Positions 21,910-34,500 of a stretch of DNA of 64,000 nucleotides are shown here, piece by piece. How positions within the stretch are numbered: the first letter of the stretch is position 1; every line of letters starts with the position of its first letter. The notes beneath the pieces are model-generated. The model was not told the DNA's origin. It made no database searches and was given only the letters and a program-made list of their open reading frames with translations. The stretch is from Kryptolebias marmoratus (lineage: Eukaryota; Chordata; Actinopteri; Cyprinodontiformes; Rivulidae), in contig NC_051431.1 in NCBI RefSeq assembly GCF_001649575.2, positions 20,286,860 through 20,350,859 of the forward strand. The letters are read 5' to 3'. The position numbers and the translations under genes were made by a program.

Positions 21910-24900
21910 AATGTAGCCTCTGCAAACCTCATCTCCAGCTTCATATAAATGATGAATTAACATCATCATTAAATAATAATTGAAAATAATTGAGTCCTTC
22001 ATTTGCTGCCATATTTGCCTGTCACTGTAACTCTCCAGTGTGTCTGTCCAAACCTCCCTAACCGGATGGGATACATGGTTTCCTAAATTAGGAAATATTG
22101 GAAAGGGAGGTGCGCCTGACAGATTTGTCAAAAAAAAAAAAAAATTCTCAGATTGTGGAGAAGCTAACTTTTGTTGAGATCTGAAACTGTTGTCATTCTG
22201 TGAGAATCAGGTCAGAAATGATTTTATGATAAGGCGATCACTATGTGTTGTGTTGACCTACAGCTCGTCTGGTTTGCTTTGGATCTTCTTGTCAAAGGAA
22301 GCAGGTATAAGCAAACAATGACATTATGATTGGGGGATACTTGCAAAGCTTAACGTCGGTGCTTGACTTCTCACTACCAAGTATTAACCCTGACCAGGAA
22401 TGTCAAACTCAGTTACATTTGAAGGTGACAATAAAACAAACAAACAAACAAACAAACAAAACAAAAACCCCCCACAAAAAATCCAAGGACCAGTTTTGAT
22501 TAATATTTTAAAATAATTATGCACCAGCACATAGCAGAAATCTCAGCAAAGAACCTGTTTTTATTGTAACTTCAGCTTCAGCTAATTTTTTTTTTTTTTA
22601 CACAAATCTATAAAAAAACAACATGTCAGGCATAAAAGAGTATTTTAGTGCCAACAAGGTGATTCTCAAAGAGCTATGAGCTGAAAAATCGTCACAAAGC
22701 AAACGATCAGCTGAAAAATGATGAACCTCTCAGATTCTGTGTCGGGGCTGCTGGATTTGTTTTCCTTTCTTCAGTAGCCATTTCAGATACAGTTCATCTG
22801 CTGTAAATATTGTTTGTGCCTGACACTTTTGTATCCTCCACTTCTCTGGTTTCTTCTATTTTTGGAAGAGACACTGCATATCATGCCTGGAGACACCATG
22901 TTTTAGGGTAATAGCTCTTTATGAATCACCTTGTATGAACAAAAAGACAGTTTTGTGTTTGGTGAACTGTAATCTATGGGATTTTTCCACAGTTATGCCT
23001 AAATAACTGGGAAAAAATTATTTGGTTTTGTTGTTACAAAAAACCCTCTATAAAACAATTTAAAATTCTGTTGTAAAAACACAGGCCCAATACATCTGTT
23101 ATGTAATGATTCATAAAACATTTTTGAGTTGCTCACAAAACATTCCTCTAAAGTTGATCAGGTACACAGAATGGAATGAAAAATGCAGCTAATTTTAGGA
23201 GCTTTAGAAAGCCTGGAAAAGTATTGCTCAAAACAACTTTAAGAACTTGGAATAATACTCTCCTTGGGAGCAAAACATAAAGAAATGAGATAAAGCTTAA
23301 AACTCTCCATTATGAGGATTAATTGAATGGGTTACATTTGTTTTATTATAAATTGTGTATTTCATGCAGATCTGCCATTAGAGACAGAAAAAAGACATAC
23401 TGTAAAATGTATAGATCTCATATTAAATAAAATAATAATGAATAAACATACCTGAACATGTCAAATCTGCATCATTATCCCACTGTTTTATTATCATCAT
23501 TATATTATCATTGGTGCAAAATCTGCAACTATTGCATTCAAATACCACATGACGTTGTAGGAATAGGACAAAGACTCAGAACATGCGGCAACAGAAATTT
23601 GACTTTTTGAAATGTTCAATATGTAACCAAAATGATATCAAAGTAGTGTTTGTGAATAAGCATGCCAGTGAGATGGGTTTATGAAACCATCAACAAATAT
23701 TAATAATGGATGACGTGTCTTCATCAATTCCCGTTGGTTAAAAAAGGAGCCATATTACCTGGTTTATGGGAGCTGCCATGTTGTATTTTGGGAGTCAGTC
23801 TGTGCACTAAAGGAATGTAGGGCTGAAAATCCCACCTACTCACATGCTCAGTGTTTTATTTTAGGCATTGAATGACTAATTTCAACAACACGTTTTAGAA
23901 AAATCAATAATTGAACATACACCAGCAAAGTAACAACTACTTACGTCAACAAAATTCACCTTAGAATGATCTAAGGTGCTTTTCTTTTTTTTATCAATCA
24001 AATGTCGCATTCATTTACATTAGACTTAAAACTTCAACTGCAGTCGGCCTTGTCACTTTAGCTTCAACTTCTGTGTTTTGTTCCTGTGTCTAGTTATAAT
24101 ATCTGTCAGTGTCTGTCAATCTGTCAATGAGTTATAGACACAAAATGGGGGCTCTGATATGAAAACTTGATAATGCTGAGTACAAATATTACTGGTACCT
24201 TAATGTTCATTAGACACTCTGCAGCCAGATGTTAACAATATATGGTAGAGATTGAGCTATGCTTTGTTTTATCTCCATGGTCTTGATCACTTGGCTTTAC
24301 TTTACAGTGTTATTCATGCTTTCATGACTTCATGTCACCTGTGTGCATCCTTAAAACAGATAAAGTCAGCCTCTCTCTCCATAACCATGGTTGACACAGA
24401 CTCTGCATCTTGGCAGGTCAATAGATTGTCAACATAAGAGGGACCTTTCACAGGGAAGAGATAAATGTCCATCAATAAGAGGCTGACAGGTCAATAGATA
24501 TCCCTGACCTCACTGCCACAAGCGTTAGTACCATGTTTAGAGGATGAGGAACCAGACAGAAGTCTGAGAAGTTAGAAAAAGGAGTCTTCTGTTCTTTGCT
24601 GTTGAAAGGTCTGGCTCCATAGAAGATCTGTGACGGACGCGCAGAATGGATGGTTTTAATATTTGAAAAACTAAATGTAATTTATGGTGTGTTTGAGAAG
24701 ATGAGGTATGATAGAACTTAAGTCAGTGCTGACTCAAAAAGATGTTTTCTACATGTAAAAGTTGTTTAATTTCTGAAGTGTTGGACAAATGATGAACAGG
24801 CAGATACAGGTGGATGACACTCTATACACAAGTTAGTGCTGCAGGTCTCTGCTGGCCATATTACAAAAGAAAACTGTGAGCTTTCAAAGCAATGAAACTT

Positions 24901-25020
24901 GTTTGAGATAGTTCATCCATTAAACTGAATTAGTTAAAGGTCTAGATTTAGGAAAAAATTAAACTAGCATTCCTTGAAGGAAAGCATGTTTCAGATCTTC
25001 TTGCATGCCAAACCTTTAAA
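21910..25020. other. Intergenic, simple repeats only
   Basis: Contains an (ACAA)n tract at about 22434-22460 and homopolymer runs. A block near 22620-22760 resembles parts of the 17.1-17.7 kb element (GATCAGCTGAA-type words). No gene recognised. Confidence 0.4.
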
Positions 25021-25250
25021 CAAAGATCTTACTCATTAGCTCTTAAGAGTATTTGATGGGAATGACTCTCAGCTACTACCACACTAAATCTTAGCTCCAT
25101 ATCTGTAAAACTGACGAGAGTTATAACCATTTTTCTGTTGATGCAATGACCATGTTTGCATCATGCATACAAAGGCTATTTTATAAACCATTACATTAAT
25201 GTCAGTTTGACATTACACATTTATTTACATGCAATGCAGTAGTTACTTGC
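25020..25250 (-). repeat. Dispersed repeat family B, copy 3 (reverse orientation)
   Basis: ATGACTCTCAGCTACTACCA followed by a ...CATATCTGTAAAACTGACGAG...TTATAACC block is the reverse complement of the module near 20110-20165 of the 19955 copy. Confidence 0.45.
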
Positions 25251-25380
25251 AAAAGCAAATAGCAGCAGCATCAGCTAGCTTTAGCATTTCCAGTACAGCC
25301 AAAAAACATGGTTTGCCAAAACAACCATGTAATGCAAAATTGATGACAATGTAAAGGGTTTTTATCTTGTGTTTTAATAA

Positions 25381-25640
25381 ACTGTCATGATTTTTGGGAG
25401 GTTGGAGTTGTTTTAAGATGTTAATAGCCCACTTTGGTCTTGGTCCTTCTCAGATTACTCGTTACCTCATCAGTTCAATCAAAGCTAATTTATATTTTTC
25501 CAAACTGAAATTGTTCAAAAGGTTATCAAAAACAGGTAGGATAATAATTATGACTAATCTTTCCACAGAATCCCACTTTAAAAATCTGAACTATTCCTTC
25601 AAGATAAACTATTCCAGTGGAGAGGAGAGATACAGGAACA
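25381..25640 (+). repeat. Dispersed repeat family A, copy 2 (right part)
   Basis: Matches the right-hand block of the family: GGAGTTGTTTTAAGATG, CCACTTTGGTCTTGG, then TCTTTCCACAGAATCCCACT and AAATCTGAACTATTCC. Same orientation as the other copies. A 93-codon ORF spans it but has no recognisable domain. Confidence 0.5.
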
Positions 25641-28600
25641 ACAATAGAATATTCACACTGAGAGGTTTTCCTTAGTCTAGATCTAAATTAGAGATATCAT
25701 GAGACAAATAAGGTTGAAATTGAATATTTTATTTGCAAATGAAAGAGTAATAACTCAGAGGTCGTAAAAATATACATTTTTTACTTGTGATATTTACATG
25801 GATTGTTTTCATCAAACAAACAAACAAACAAACAAAAAGGTCTCTATCTTTAGAAAACCAAAGAGAATGCACATCAGAAGAACAGATGAGAGTAAAGTAA
25901 ACAAAGTGTCTTCCGTTTCTGTTTAGCTGAGCTCGTCTCCCCCTGACACTGAAACAACGCAGTCCGGAGGAACAGCCAACCTCACTGATTCCACACTGAC
26001 CAATGATGAACAGAGCACACAAAAAGTGCAAAGTACATGGATGAAAACATTTGAGAAACAACAGAAAAAAACGACAAAAATAAAGCTTCAAAAGTTTTTG
26101 TGTGGTTATATTTACAATTGTAGATGTTCTTCTTTATTTTTATTTTTAATCGATTACAGTTATGTTACATCAAAGCAAAGCATTCCCGTTCATCTGCTCA
26201 ATCGTCTAAGACATGCAGGTACCTTTGCTATCTGTATTCGTTATCTATACCTTCCTGAGGTGGAATTAAGTCCCATCCACCTCCATTCTTAAAAAGTAAT
26301 AAGACATCACATTCTCTTTTACTGACAGACAAGGCTAAACCACAAATCTCCCTGCTCAACAGCTTTATCCAGAAATAAAACTGCCTAATAGAACGTAAAA
26401 TACTGTAGCTACATGAGATTCATACTCCTATCATGTACCGCGGGATGACCATTAACGATTTAACTGCACCTCTGAGTGTTGATAACAAGATAAAATGTAG
26501 TGCTGATGGATATTCTTTCAAAGGATGAGATTTGACATGCTGCTGAAGCTCTGAGCCGTGATGTGTGTTAAGACTTTACTCCTCCACTTAAAGAACTGAC
26601 AAAAGCAACGTTTGTTGAAAAAAAAAAGAAAAAAAAAGTTTGTTGGACCACAAAATGGGATGCAACGTGAGGGTTCATAAACTGGGGAATCTGCCACCTG
26701 AGACTTGCAGATGCAGGAAGGCAAATAAAAATGAAAAAAAAAAAAAAAGGTTGGAGGAATTTAACAGCTGGAAGACTCGTCGTGTCCCATCCTCCACTTC
26801 CCTTGCTACTTTCATCTGCTGAGGAGGGAATTTCAATGACAAGAGCCCCACAGTCCTGGCTTGGTACCAAGCCTCTCCCAGCTCCCTCTACCACTCTTGT
26901 AGATTCCAATAAAAGAAAAAAATCTTTCAGCATATGCAATCAAGATTGTTAAAATGCACAGCAGTGTCTGTTTTGCTGTAAGTGCATGGAAGTGTGTGTG
27001 TGTGTATGTGTTTGGTTACAGTAGCTGATTTTATGTGTGTGTGCTGATGTCCTCTGAGTGATGCAGTATAGAGTGTCCTATTCTGTGCTGCTTTTAGTAT
27101 CCTGGTTCCATCAGTCAGCCGTAATACCGCCAGACATTCGATTCATCAAATTGATTCTGAAGGAGTAGAAATAAGAGGGAATGGTGTTTGGGTTTTTGTT
27201 TGTGCGAAAGATGCGAGCGTCTGTTGGGTGAGTGCGCGCGCGTGTGTGTGTGTTCATGTGCATCTGTGAGCATACATGAAGTGCAAACCTGCATTTTTGT
27301 GTGCATCAGCACATATGTACCTGTTTATGTCTATGTATATACAAATTGTACCGATTTTTATTGTGTGTGTACGTGTTTGTGTGTGCACCTTGAGATGCCA
27401 TCAGTACACCCAGGGCCGAGTGCATTCTCTGTTAAGAGACAGAAGAAAGAGAGAGTACAAGTAGCCTCCGGAACTGATGATAGTTATGAATTATGGATTT
27501 TCTTTGTCTCGAGACGCCGCCCACACAAGCGAAAACATGACTGTGGCCTGTGAAGCCGGACTCAGCAAGCATCTAAAAAAAAAAAAACTCAGCAAAAACT
27601 AAAATAAACCCTGCCAGTCTGCAGTCATGTACATTTGGACAGAGGTTATTTTGCTCGACTGCTTCCTTCACATTCAGTGAATGGCTAACTTCAGAGTATG
27701 TGGGTGTGGCCCAGGGGCTTACACTGAATTTACATGCACACACCCACACATACACACACATTTACAAGCATGCAGGCACGCAAGTTTTCACACAACTCCC
27801 TCTTCCTCCCTCCCGCCCACACAAATGGCAGCCTCCCTGGTCCAAAATTAACTGCTGCCGCTGGTTAAATATAGAAGGCATTATTTAATTTCCCTTGCAT
27901 TTAAGTTAGGTGTGAAATCCAATGTGTGAAATCAAACAACATGTGCTTTCCAGGCAGATGCTGCAGGTTTGAAGTTTTAAATGTGACCAAATCCTTCCTA
28001 ATGGTCCAGAGAGAAAGATGATAGTAGTTTCAAGGTACAAAGTGAAAGTGTGGAACATATTCCTCTGATACTAAAACGGCAGTGGTAAAATGTGTCCTGA
28101 GAATAAAGATTGATGAGTTATAAAGTAAGAAAAGGTAGAGATTATTTAAGGGATAGGTGACAAATTAAAAGAAAAAGCAACACAAGTGTTTAACTAAGGT
28201 GTTGGCCAACATGTGCTACCTGAACCATTACTTAAAGAAACTTTAGAAATATTTCAGGCATTGATTACACAACTCCACATATGTTTTTTAAGAGATTTTG
28301 TTTTCCCCATTTGAAAAATAAAATATCTTCATCATGCTGAAATACCCAGGCCACACCACTAGGAGGTGATTATGTTGATATTATGAGACATAAACACAAA
28401 AGAACATTCTGAGCATTGCAAAAGATTCCCCTAAAACAGTTTGAGTTTGTTTTTAAGTGTGATGGCAACCAAGTTAGGATGCAAACTTAAAAAAAACAAA
28501 CAAAAAGTTCCCATTGTTGTTGTCGTTTCTAGTGCAGAAAGCAATACTGAGCATGCAAGAAGTAGTGTGCCATGCAATCATTCCAAATCATCTCAGAATC

Positions 28601-31032
28601 TCTGTATGTCAAGTTTGCAGCAACACAAAAACAAAAAAGGTTTTTTATCTCTAATCTCAATTATTCTAACCAAAAACACCATTTGTATGTGGACGAGAGG
28701 TGCAAACACAGCATCCATTTTGGAAAAGATCTGCATTAGTGTGGACGGAACCTTATTGAAAGAGATAAGTAATTCAAAAAATTTAAAAACTAAAATTGAT
28801 CATTTACATTTGCCTGCTGTTTTTGAGTGTTGCTTTATTTTAAAAGAGAGAAGACAAGTCAGAGACTTTCACAACCTTAGTTATTTTCTTTCAATTTGTC
28901 ACCTAAATGTGGTTTGCTTAAATATCTATATTTTTTTAGATTTGACTATTCATATTTTAAAACACATGTGTTTTAATCCTTTTTTTCTATTTTGAAGACA
29001 GGTTGGCTTTTGTTAAAGCAAATACTTAAACAATGGTGGCCATGAGGAAGAATTCCTTCCCATTGCTCTTGTAGGGAACAATGGAATCTATACATTACAT
29101 GGAATTCTGGACAGCAGTTTTGATTATAACTTGGTTTGAACCTAACAAGATGAATATATTTTTCCACTTTCATAATCCATCCCATGAAATACTTGCTTCA
29201 CATGAATGTGAATGATGAAACTACCACAGATGACATCAGAAAAAAAGACACTTGGATTAAATCCACTTTGGGTTTCTCACTTGACTCTAGTGTAAGAGGA
29301 AAATTTCCTCTCATATACCCTTATTATTAAATTAAATGACATCATGTGCGTATATCTATCAGTATGTACAATATAAAACAAGACTGATTACAGAATGTAC
29401 AGTACATAGTCCTGTGGCATGGGATTGCGTTCTCACCATTCACTTTGCTTGGTGCTCCCTTTGCACTATCTGTTACTGAGGCATATTTCTGAAGTTGTTC
29501 CTCTCAGCATTTCCTGCTGTTGACCCTCTGAGCTGCTTGTGAACAGAGACTTAACCACTGGTATGCTGAAGATAAGGACCAAGAAAGAAACCATCAAAAA
29601 GAAGAGGGGAATGCAAAGGCACGCTAGATAGGCTACTTGCCCTTTTTTCAGCTACTTTCAACCAAAATTCACCAGGTCTGTCAGAGGATACAACAACTAC
29701 AGCATTGCTCACAATGTCCTTTAACCATGCAAGTGATTTGGTGAGACAACGATCAAGTGCCACACTACTGTTATGGATCCAAGGAAAGTATTGACAGTGA
29801 TACCATACAAACCCTATATGATTGGATTATCTAGAATCACACTCTTTGTTTTCTTCACTTAGATGTAATATTAGTAATTTGATGTTGTCGTCAGTTCTTT
29901 GTGCCTTAGCTTGATGCAGTACTGTACAGGAGGCTGAAAATATTGAAATCCATCATCTTACATCACACATTCATGTTGACAGAATTTGGCTTCAGTTTAG
30001 AAATGTAGCAGGTAAAGAAAAATGTAAAACCAAAACCAATAATAACCCATCCTAGGGATTGGTGGCACTTCTTAATATGGATGATTGGACACTTGGCTGT
30101 CTGTCACTCTTTACAACCTGCTCAGGGAGAAGAGGATAACATAGACAAAATAAAGGAAAGTCCAGCTGGTCTAATAGTTACTTATTCCTATATTTAAAGT
30201 ATCACTATAGGTCTAATAAATACTAGTAAATTATTCAGGGAGAATATTTGGTACCAGAATAGGACAATGTAGATAGGATGTGGAAGGGGAGTTACGAGTC
30301 CATTGATGTGACTTCACCCGTCAATGCTACATCCTTGTACTTGAAATTTCCCCTGCCGACTGGTGAAGCAGATGTGCCGTCTGCAAGCCAGCTGAGTCAG
30401 TCTCTGGACAGCTGTGGTTTCTTCTGGGTTCCTTGCGAGAGCACAAAAGACTGAGAGCGCCGAAGCAGATGATGTGCATGCCACACACCGTGCCTGTCCA
30501 CATGGATGGGCACAATCGCCCCAGCCCATGGGAGGCAAAGCGGTTAGTGGTTTTCGAGCAAACGCTGGAAGCAGCCAGACAGAGGTGAAGAGTGACATAA
30601 ATCGGAGAATCACCTCAAACCCTTATCTTTTGACTAGAAAATAATCTAAAAGTGGCAAACATGCGAGCACTTTCTTCTTCTTAGCTTCTGCCCTTCATGT
30701 ATTCATCTTATGCAACTTATGGTAACCACAAGTACAACTTCCCAAAGTTTGGACTGATTCTCATCCAGCCTGGTTTTCCTTTCTCACTCATTCCTTTGAC
30801 TGAATTCCTAACCCTTTGATTGATAAATAAATAAAAGCTCTACTGGGGGCATCTTCCACCTCAATGCACACAGTACGTCTCTGTGCCTTCTAAACCCAAA
30901 AGAAGGAACTCAGAAACTAGGTTCTGCCTTCAACCATGAGACACAAACATTTTTCCATGTCACGTCTCTGCTTCTTTCTTTGTTTTTGTTTTATGTAATT
31001 CTTAAGGGGGCAAGCATGTCTTATTTTCCCTT
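25641..31032. other. Intergenic, downstream of clmp; no gene recognised
   Basis: Contains an (AAAC)n tract near 25815-25837, a TG/CG-rich segment at about 27000-27380, and several chance ORFs. The longest (28441-28995, 184 codons) has lysine/serine-rich low-complexity stretches and no known motif. Part of this region could be an extended clmp 3' untranslated region, but nothing in the sequence proves it. Confidence 0.35.
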
Positions 31033-31213
31033 TTTAATTATGCATTCATTAAAGTACTTTTGAACTTATAGTATTGATTATTTTAATTACATCCTTTAAC
31101 TTGTTGCATTTCTTTGTTTATGGAAGAGTCTCAGTCTTTGGGAGAGGGTACTAAGGGGCTTGGGGAGGAGTAGGAGTCTTACATGGCTGCAGGACGTGGG
31201 TCGGCTTTCAGTC
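31033..31213 (-). other. clmp: clmp proximal 3' untranslated region, candidate poly(A) signals
   Basis: Sequence directly after the clmp stop. On the minus strand, ATTAAA variants occur at 31082-31087 and 31033-31038. No AATAAA lies within the first kilobase or so downstream, so the true 3' end may be one of these or much farther on. Confidence 0.3.
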
Positions 31214-31550
31214 CTACACAGTCTGAAAGGCCTTGGTCTGGGCAGGGACCATAAGGGTTGGGGGTGTTGGGCCAGACATGTTCCTGGAGTTGAATTTGGG
31301 AGTGGTGGGGGGCTCAGGGGTCTTGGGGGGTACCACTGAGGTGTAGGATGGAGGGGACTGGGGAAAGCCTGGAGGCTGTCCGTTTTCCTTGAGAGCTGCT
31401 ACGGCAGGTGGACGTGGGCGGTGGCCGCGCTGGGTGCAGTTGTGCACCATTGACTGAGTGGAGGAGGCGCCGGAGCGCGAGCTGCCGGAGCGGGATGAGG
31501 ACAGGGAGTTTGGCTTCACGAGCTTGGCCTTGGGAGCCTCCGCGTCCTCC
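31214..31550 (-). CDS. clmp: clmp exon 7 (cytoplasmic tail and stop)
   Basis: Acceptor CCAACCATAG; completes the split arginine codon and continues EDAEAPKAKLVKP, then a serine/arginine stretch, a proline-rich segment with PPSY, and the terminal AFQTV before TAG at 31214-31216. The start and end match mammalian CLMP; the middle is diverged. Confidence 0.93.
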
Positions 31551-34500
31551 CTATGGTTGGAAACAGAGCAAATAAACATGACAACACTGGTTTTATTTAA
31601 TAACTAACTCTTGAAATAGAGAGGAAGACCCTTCCTCTCACCTCTCCCAACAAAAAAAATCTCAATAAACCGCAAATACGTGCAGCACAGTTCTGTTTTA
31701 TTACCATGAAGTATTCTGAGGGTTTACACATGTGGGACTTGTATGTTGTTTGGTGGTTCATGTAATTCATGAGATATCCTCCAGCATGAAATCACGAAAT
31801 CTGCTAGTCACTAGTTTCTCAGACACCTGTGGGGGGAGGTGCTGAGAACTCAAACTGATTTTTAATCACAAGATAAAACTTTACCAGTCAGCATAAAAAA
31901 CATAGATACTGTATATAACCTGTGAGACAGATCTTAAAAATGACTAACATTTTGAGCAAAATTGTAGTCCTTTGTATTCTTGTATTTACTTTGTTTGGTA
32001 TCTAAAATACAGAATATCTGAACAGAAAGTCACAATAAAGATTCCTCTGGCTACATGCTATCCAGCAAGTTGCACATAATAGGGTTTCATAGCTCTTCTT
32101 GGAAAAAAAAGAAATTAACAGCAGTAAGTAAATATGGATTTACTGTATTGCCAAGAGGTTTGGTAGAGCACATTAGTGGGAATGCTCAGGCTCTTAACAT
32201 TGTATGAGAGCAAAACAAACCAAAACCAAAACACTTAATCACATTTACATTATTTAGCCAAAGCTATTTTTTCAGCTGTGTTGTATTATTCATTGTTAGG
32301 GTAATAAATTCAACCTAAACAACTGCAGTCTTTCACAAAAAATAGTGAAAGATTATAAATATATAAATGTATAGAATAATAAATGCCACTGTCTTGAACA
32401 TAATTCTTTAAAGTGTAGTTCTATGGGGACATTATGAGCAGTCAGTGTCCTACCTATTGTAGATAGCTCTTCTAACAGCTTCAGTTTGAAGAAATAGAGA
32501 TTAGTTCTGACTAGATAGTCAAACTAATGGCTAGTCTGAGTGGGGTGAATATCAAATAAAATGTTTGCCATCTTAATCTCAAGAAGTTTTAATATCTGTT
32601 TATGCTATTAATGGAGCATGTTGAGTGTACTCAGCCAGAGAACTCTCACGGAAAAAAGGTGGTGTAAAAATATTAAACAATCAACTCACATTTGCTTAAA
32701 CCACTAGGAACTTCTCTAGTTTTTACACAACTTTACTTTTGCATCAGATTGTTTCTCTGGTTGTGCATAACGTGTTCCATTTTGTAGCGCCCCAAATGGA
32801 TTTTCATTGCTACTGAACCTCCGACCACAATAATTTTTGTTCTAAATAACCAGACCCTTCTATATAAATAACAATTTATTGCAAACGTGACCCAATGTTT
32901 AAGTTCATAAAATAGCGTTCACACAAAACAAAAATTTGAGCATTTTTTAAGTTGGGTGTGATCTACTGGACCTGCTCAACTAGGCATTAGCTTGAATTAT
33001 TATCTGTTTCTATAAACTTAGGTCAATCAGAGAGCTATCTACAACAGGTAAGATATTGATTGTTCATAACCTTTCCACAAAAGCCCATTTCAGAAGATTC
33101 TTATTTTTTAACTAAGTAAGACAATTCAAGTTAACCAATCTTTACTGTATTTACTCTTTTCTTACCTCCAAACACATGCATTTATAAACACAATAAATAT
33201 AAAGGGATTGTATGAAAACATCTCTGAAAAAATTCAAAGAACAATTGGCCTTGCACATTACTTTTCTTACTTAGATAACAGGTGCACACCTTGTATTTCC
33301 AGAGATAATTGGATGTTGCTTTGTTAGTTTGTAGCAGACCTAACTAGTTTTACAAGGGTTTCAGCTGAACTAAACAGTCACACATGAATTGTGTAATCAC
33401 AAACTTGTGAATTTATTCGTTTACTTTAACAATTTTTGTATAACATGAACCATTTATGATTACAGGAAATGGAAATACTCACAAATCCTGAATAGAATAT
33501 AAAGCAGAGTGTGTATATATGTACAAAGTGTGTATATATGTGCCGGTGCTTTCGTTGAGCCGGTGTTGTCAATTCCGTAACTTACTAGCTGAGTTTAGAT
33601 CAACAAAACAAAAAAAAAACACAAAAAAGTTTTGAACTCTTACGTGATTACTTTCAGCAACAAATAAGTTATAACAACGACAAAACACTGAAAAGGTGTA
33701 AAAACGAGCAGACCAATTAGAAATCATATAGGAAAAGATTATGACCGAACCTGATCTCATTTGGGGTCTCCTCCTCTTCATACTTCTTTTTTTCTTTCTT
33801 CCGGAAGACGAGCCAGATGATTAATACGACAATGAGGACTCCGAGGGATATTCCCACCACAGCACCCGCTACCATCCCAACATCCCTCACGTCTGTGGAT
33901 AAGAAAGGAGGCAGTGATGAGAGAAAGATTCACTCATTCTCTCTGGAGAAATATTATTCATAGCGTTCACTGTTAGTCTTAAATTCATAAATGCTCCTTC
34001 CACAAGCTTATTTAATAAAAAAACACTTCCTCTTTTTGTTGTGTCACAATATCTATATTTTAATTTACTAGCAGGGCTGGAAAACTGTTTCTGCTGAGCT
34101 GCTAGTTCTGTCGTTTTCCCCCCACACGTGACCCTGACCTGGGACTTTCAAGGAGTATATTAGTGTGACAGTGCAACACGGCATTTAGAGCAGGGGTGGT
34201 CACCAGCAGCCACCACTTTATGTGTTAAAATACTGAAGGGGAAGTGAGAAGGGTGAAGACACAGAAGAAGACAGGGAGGGGAATAAATGGATTTCCAGCT
34301 GCAGTTTGAAACAATAACCATCACTCAGCGCTCCGGTTTAGTGTGAGGTGAAGAGGGCGATGGAAGTCCGGAGAAAACTCACGCTGCATCGTGACCTCGA
34401 TGGTGCAGTTTTCCTCTCCCACGTCGTTACTCGCCGTGCACCTGTAGACACCTGTGCTCTCCATGGTGAGATTTCTCAGGGTGACGATCTCCGGGTTCTT

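Noticed and set aside
26568..26939. 123-codon minus-strand ORF with poly-phenylalanine
   Set aside because: The phenylalanine runs come from poly(A) tracts; no domain.
28441..28995. 184-codon plus-strand ORF
   Set aside because: Low-complexity, AT-driven composition, no recognisable domain, no splice or promoter context; consistent with chance.
30314..30613. Minus-strand ORF with several cysteines downstream of clmp
   Set aside because: No start context, signal peptide or family pattern; overlapped by equally long ORFs in other frames.
31229..31231. C-terminal AFQTV of clmp as a class I PDZ ligand
   Set aside because: The -2 residue is glutamine, not serine or threonine, so the standard class I pattern is not met.
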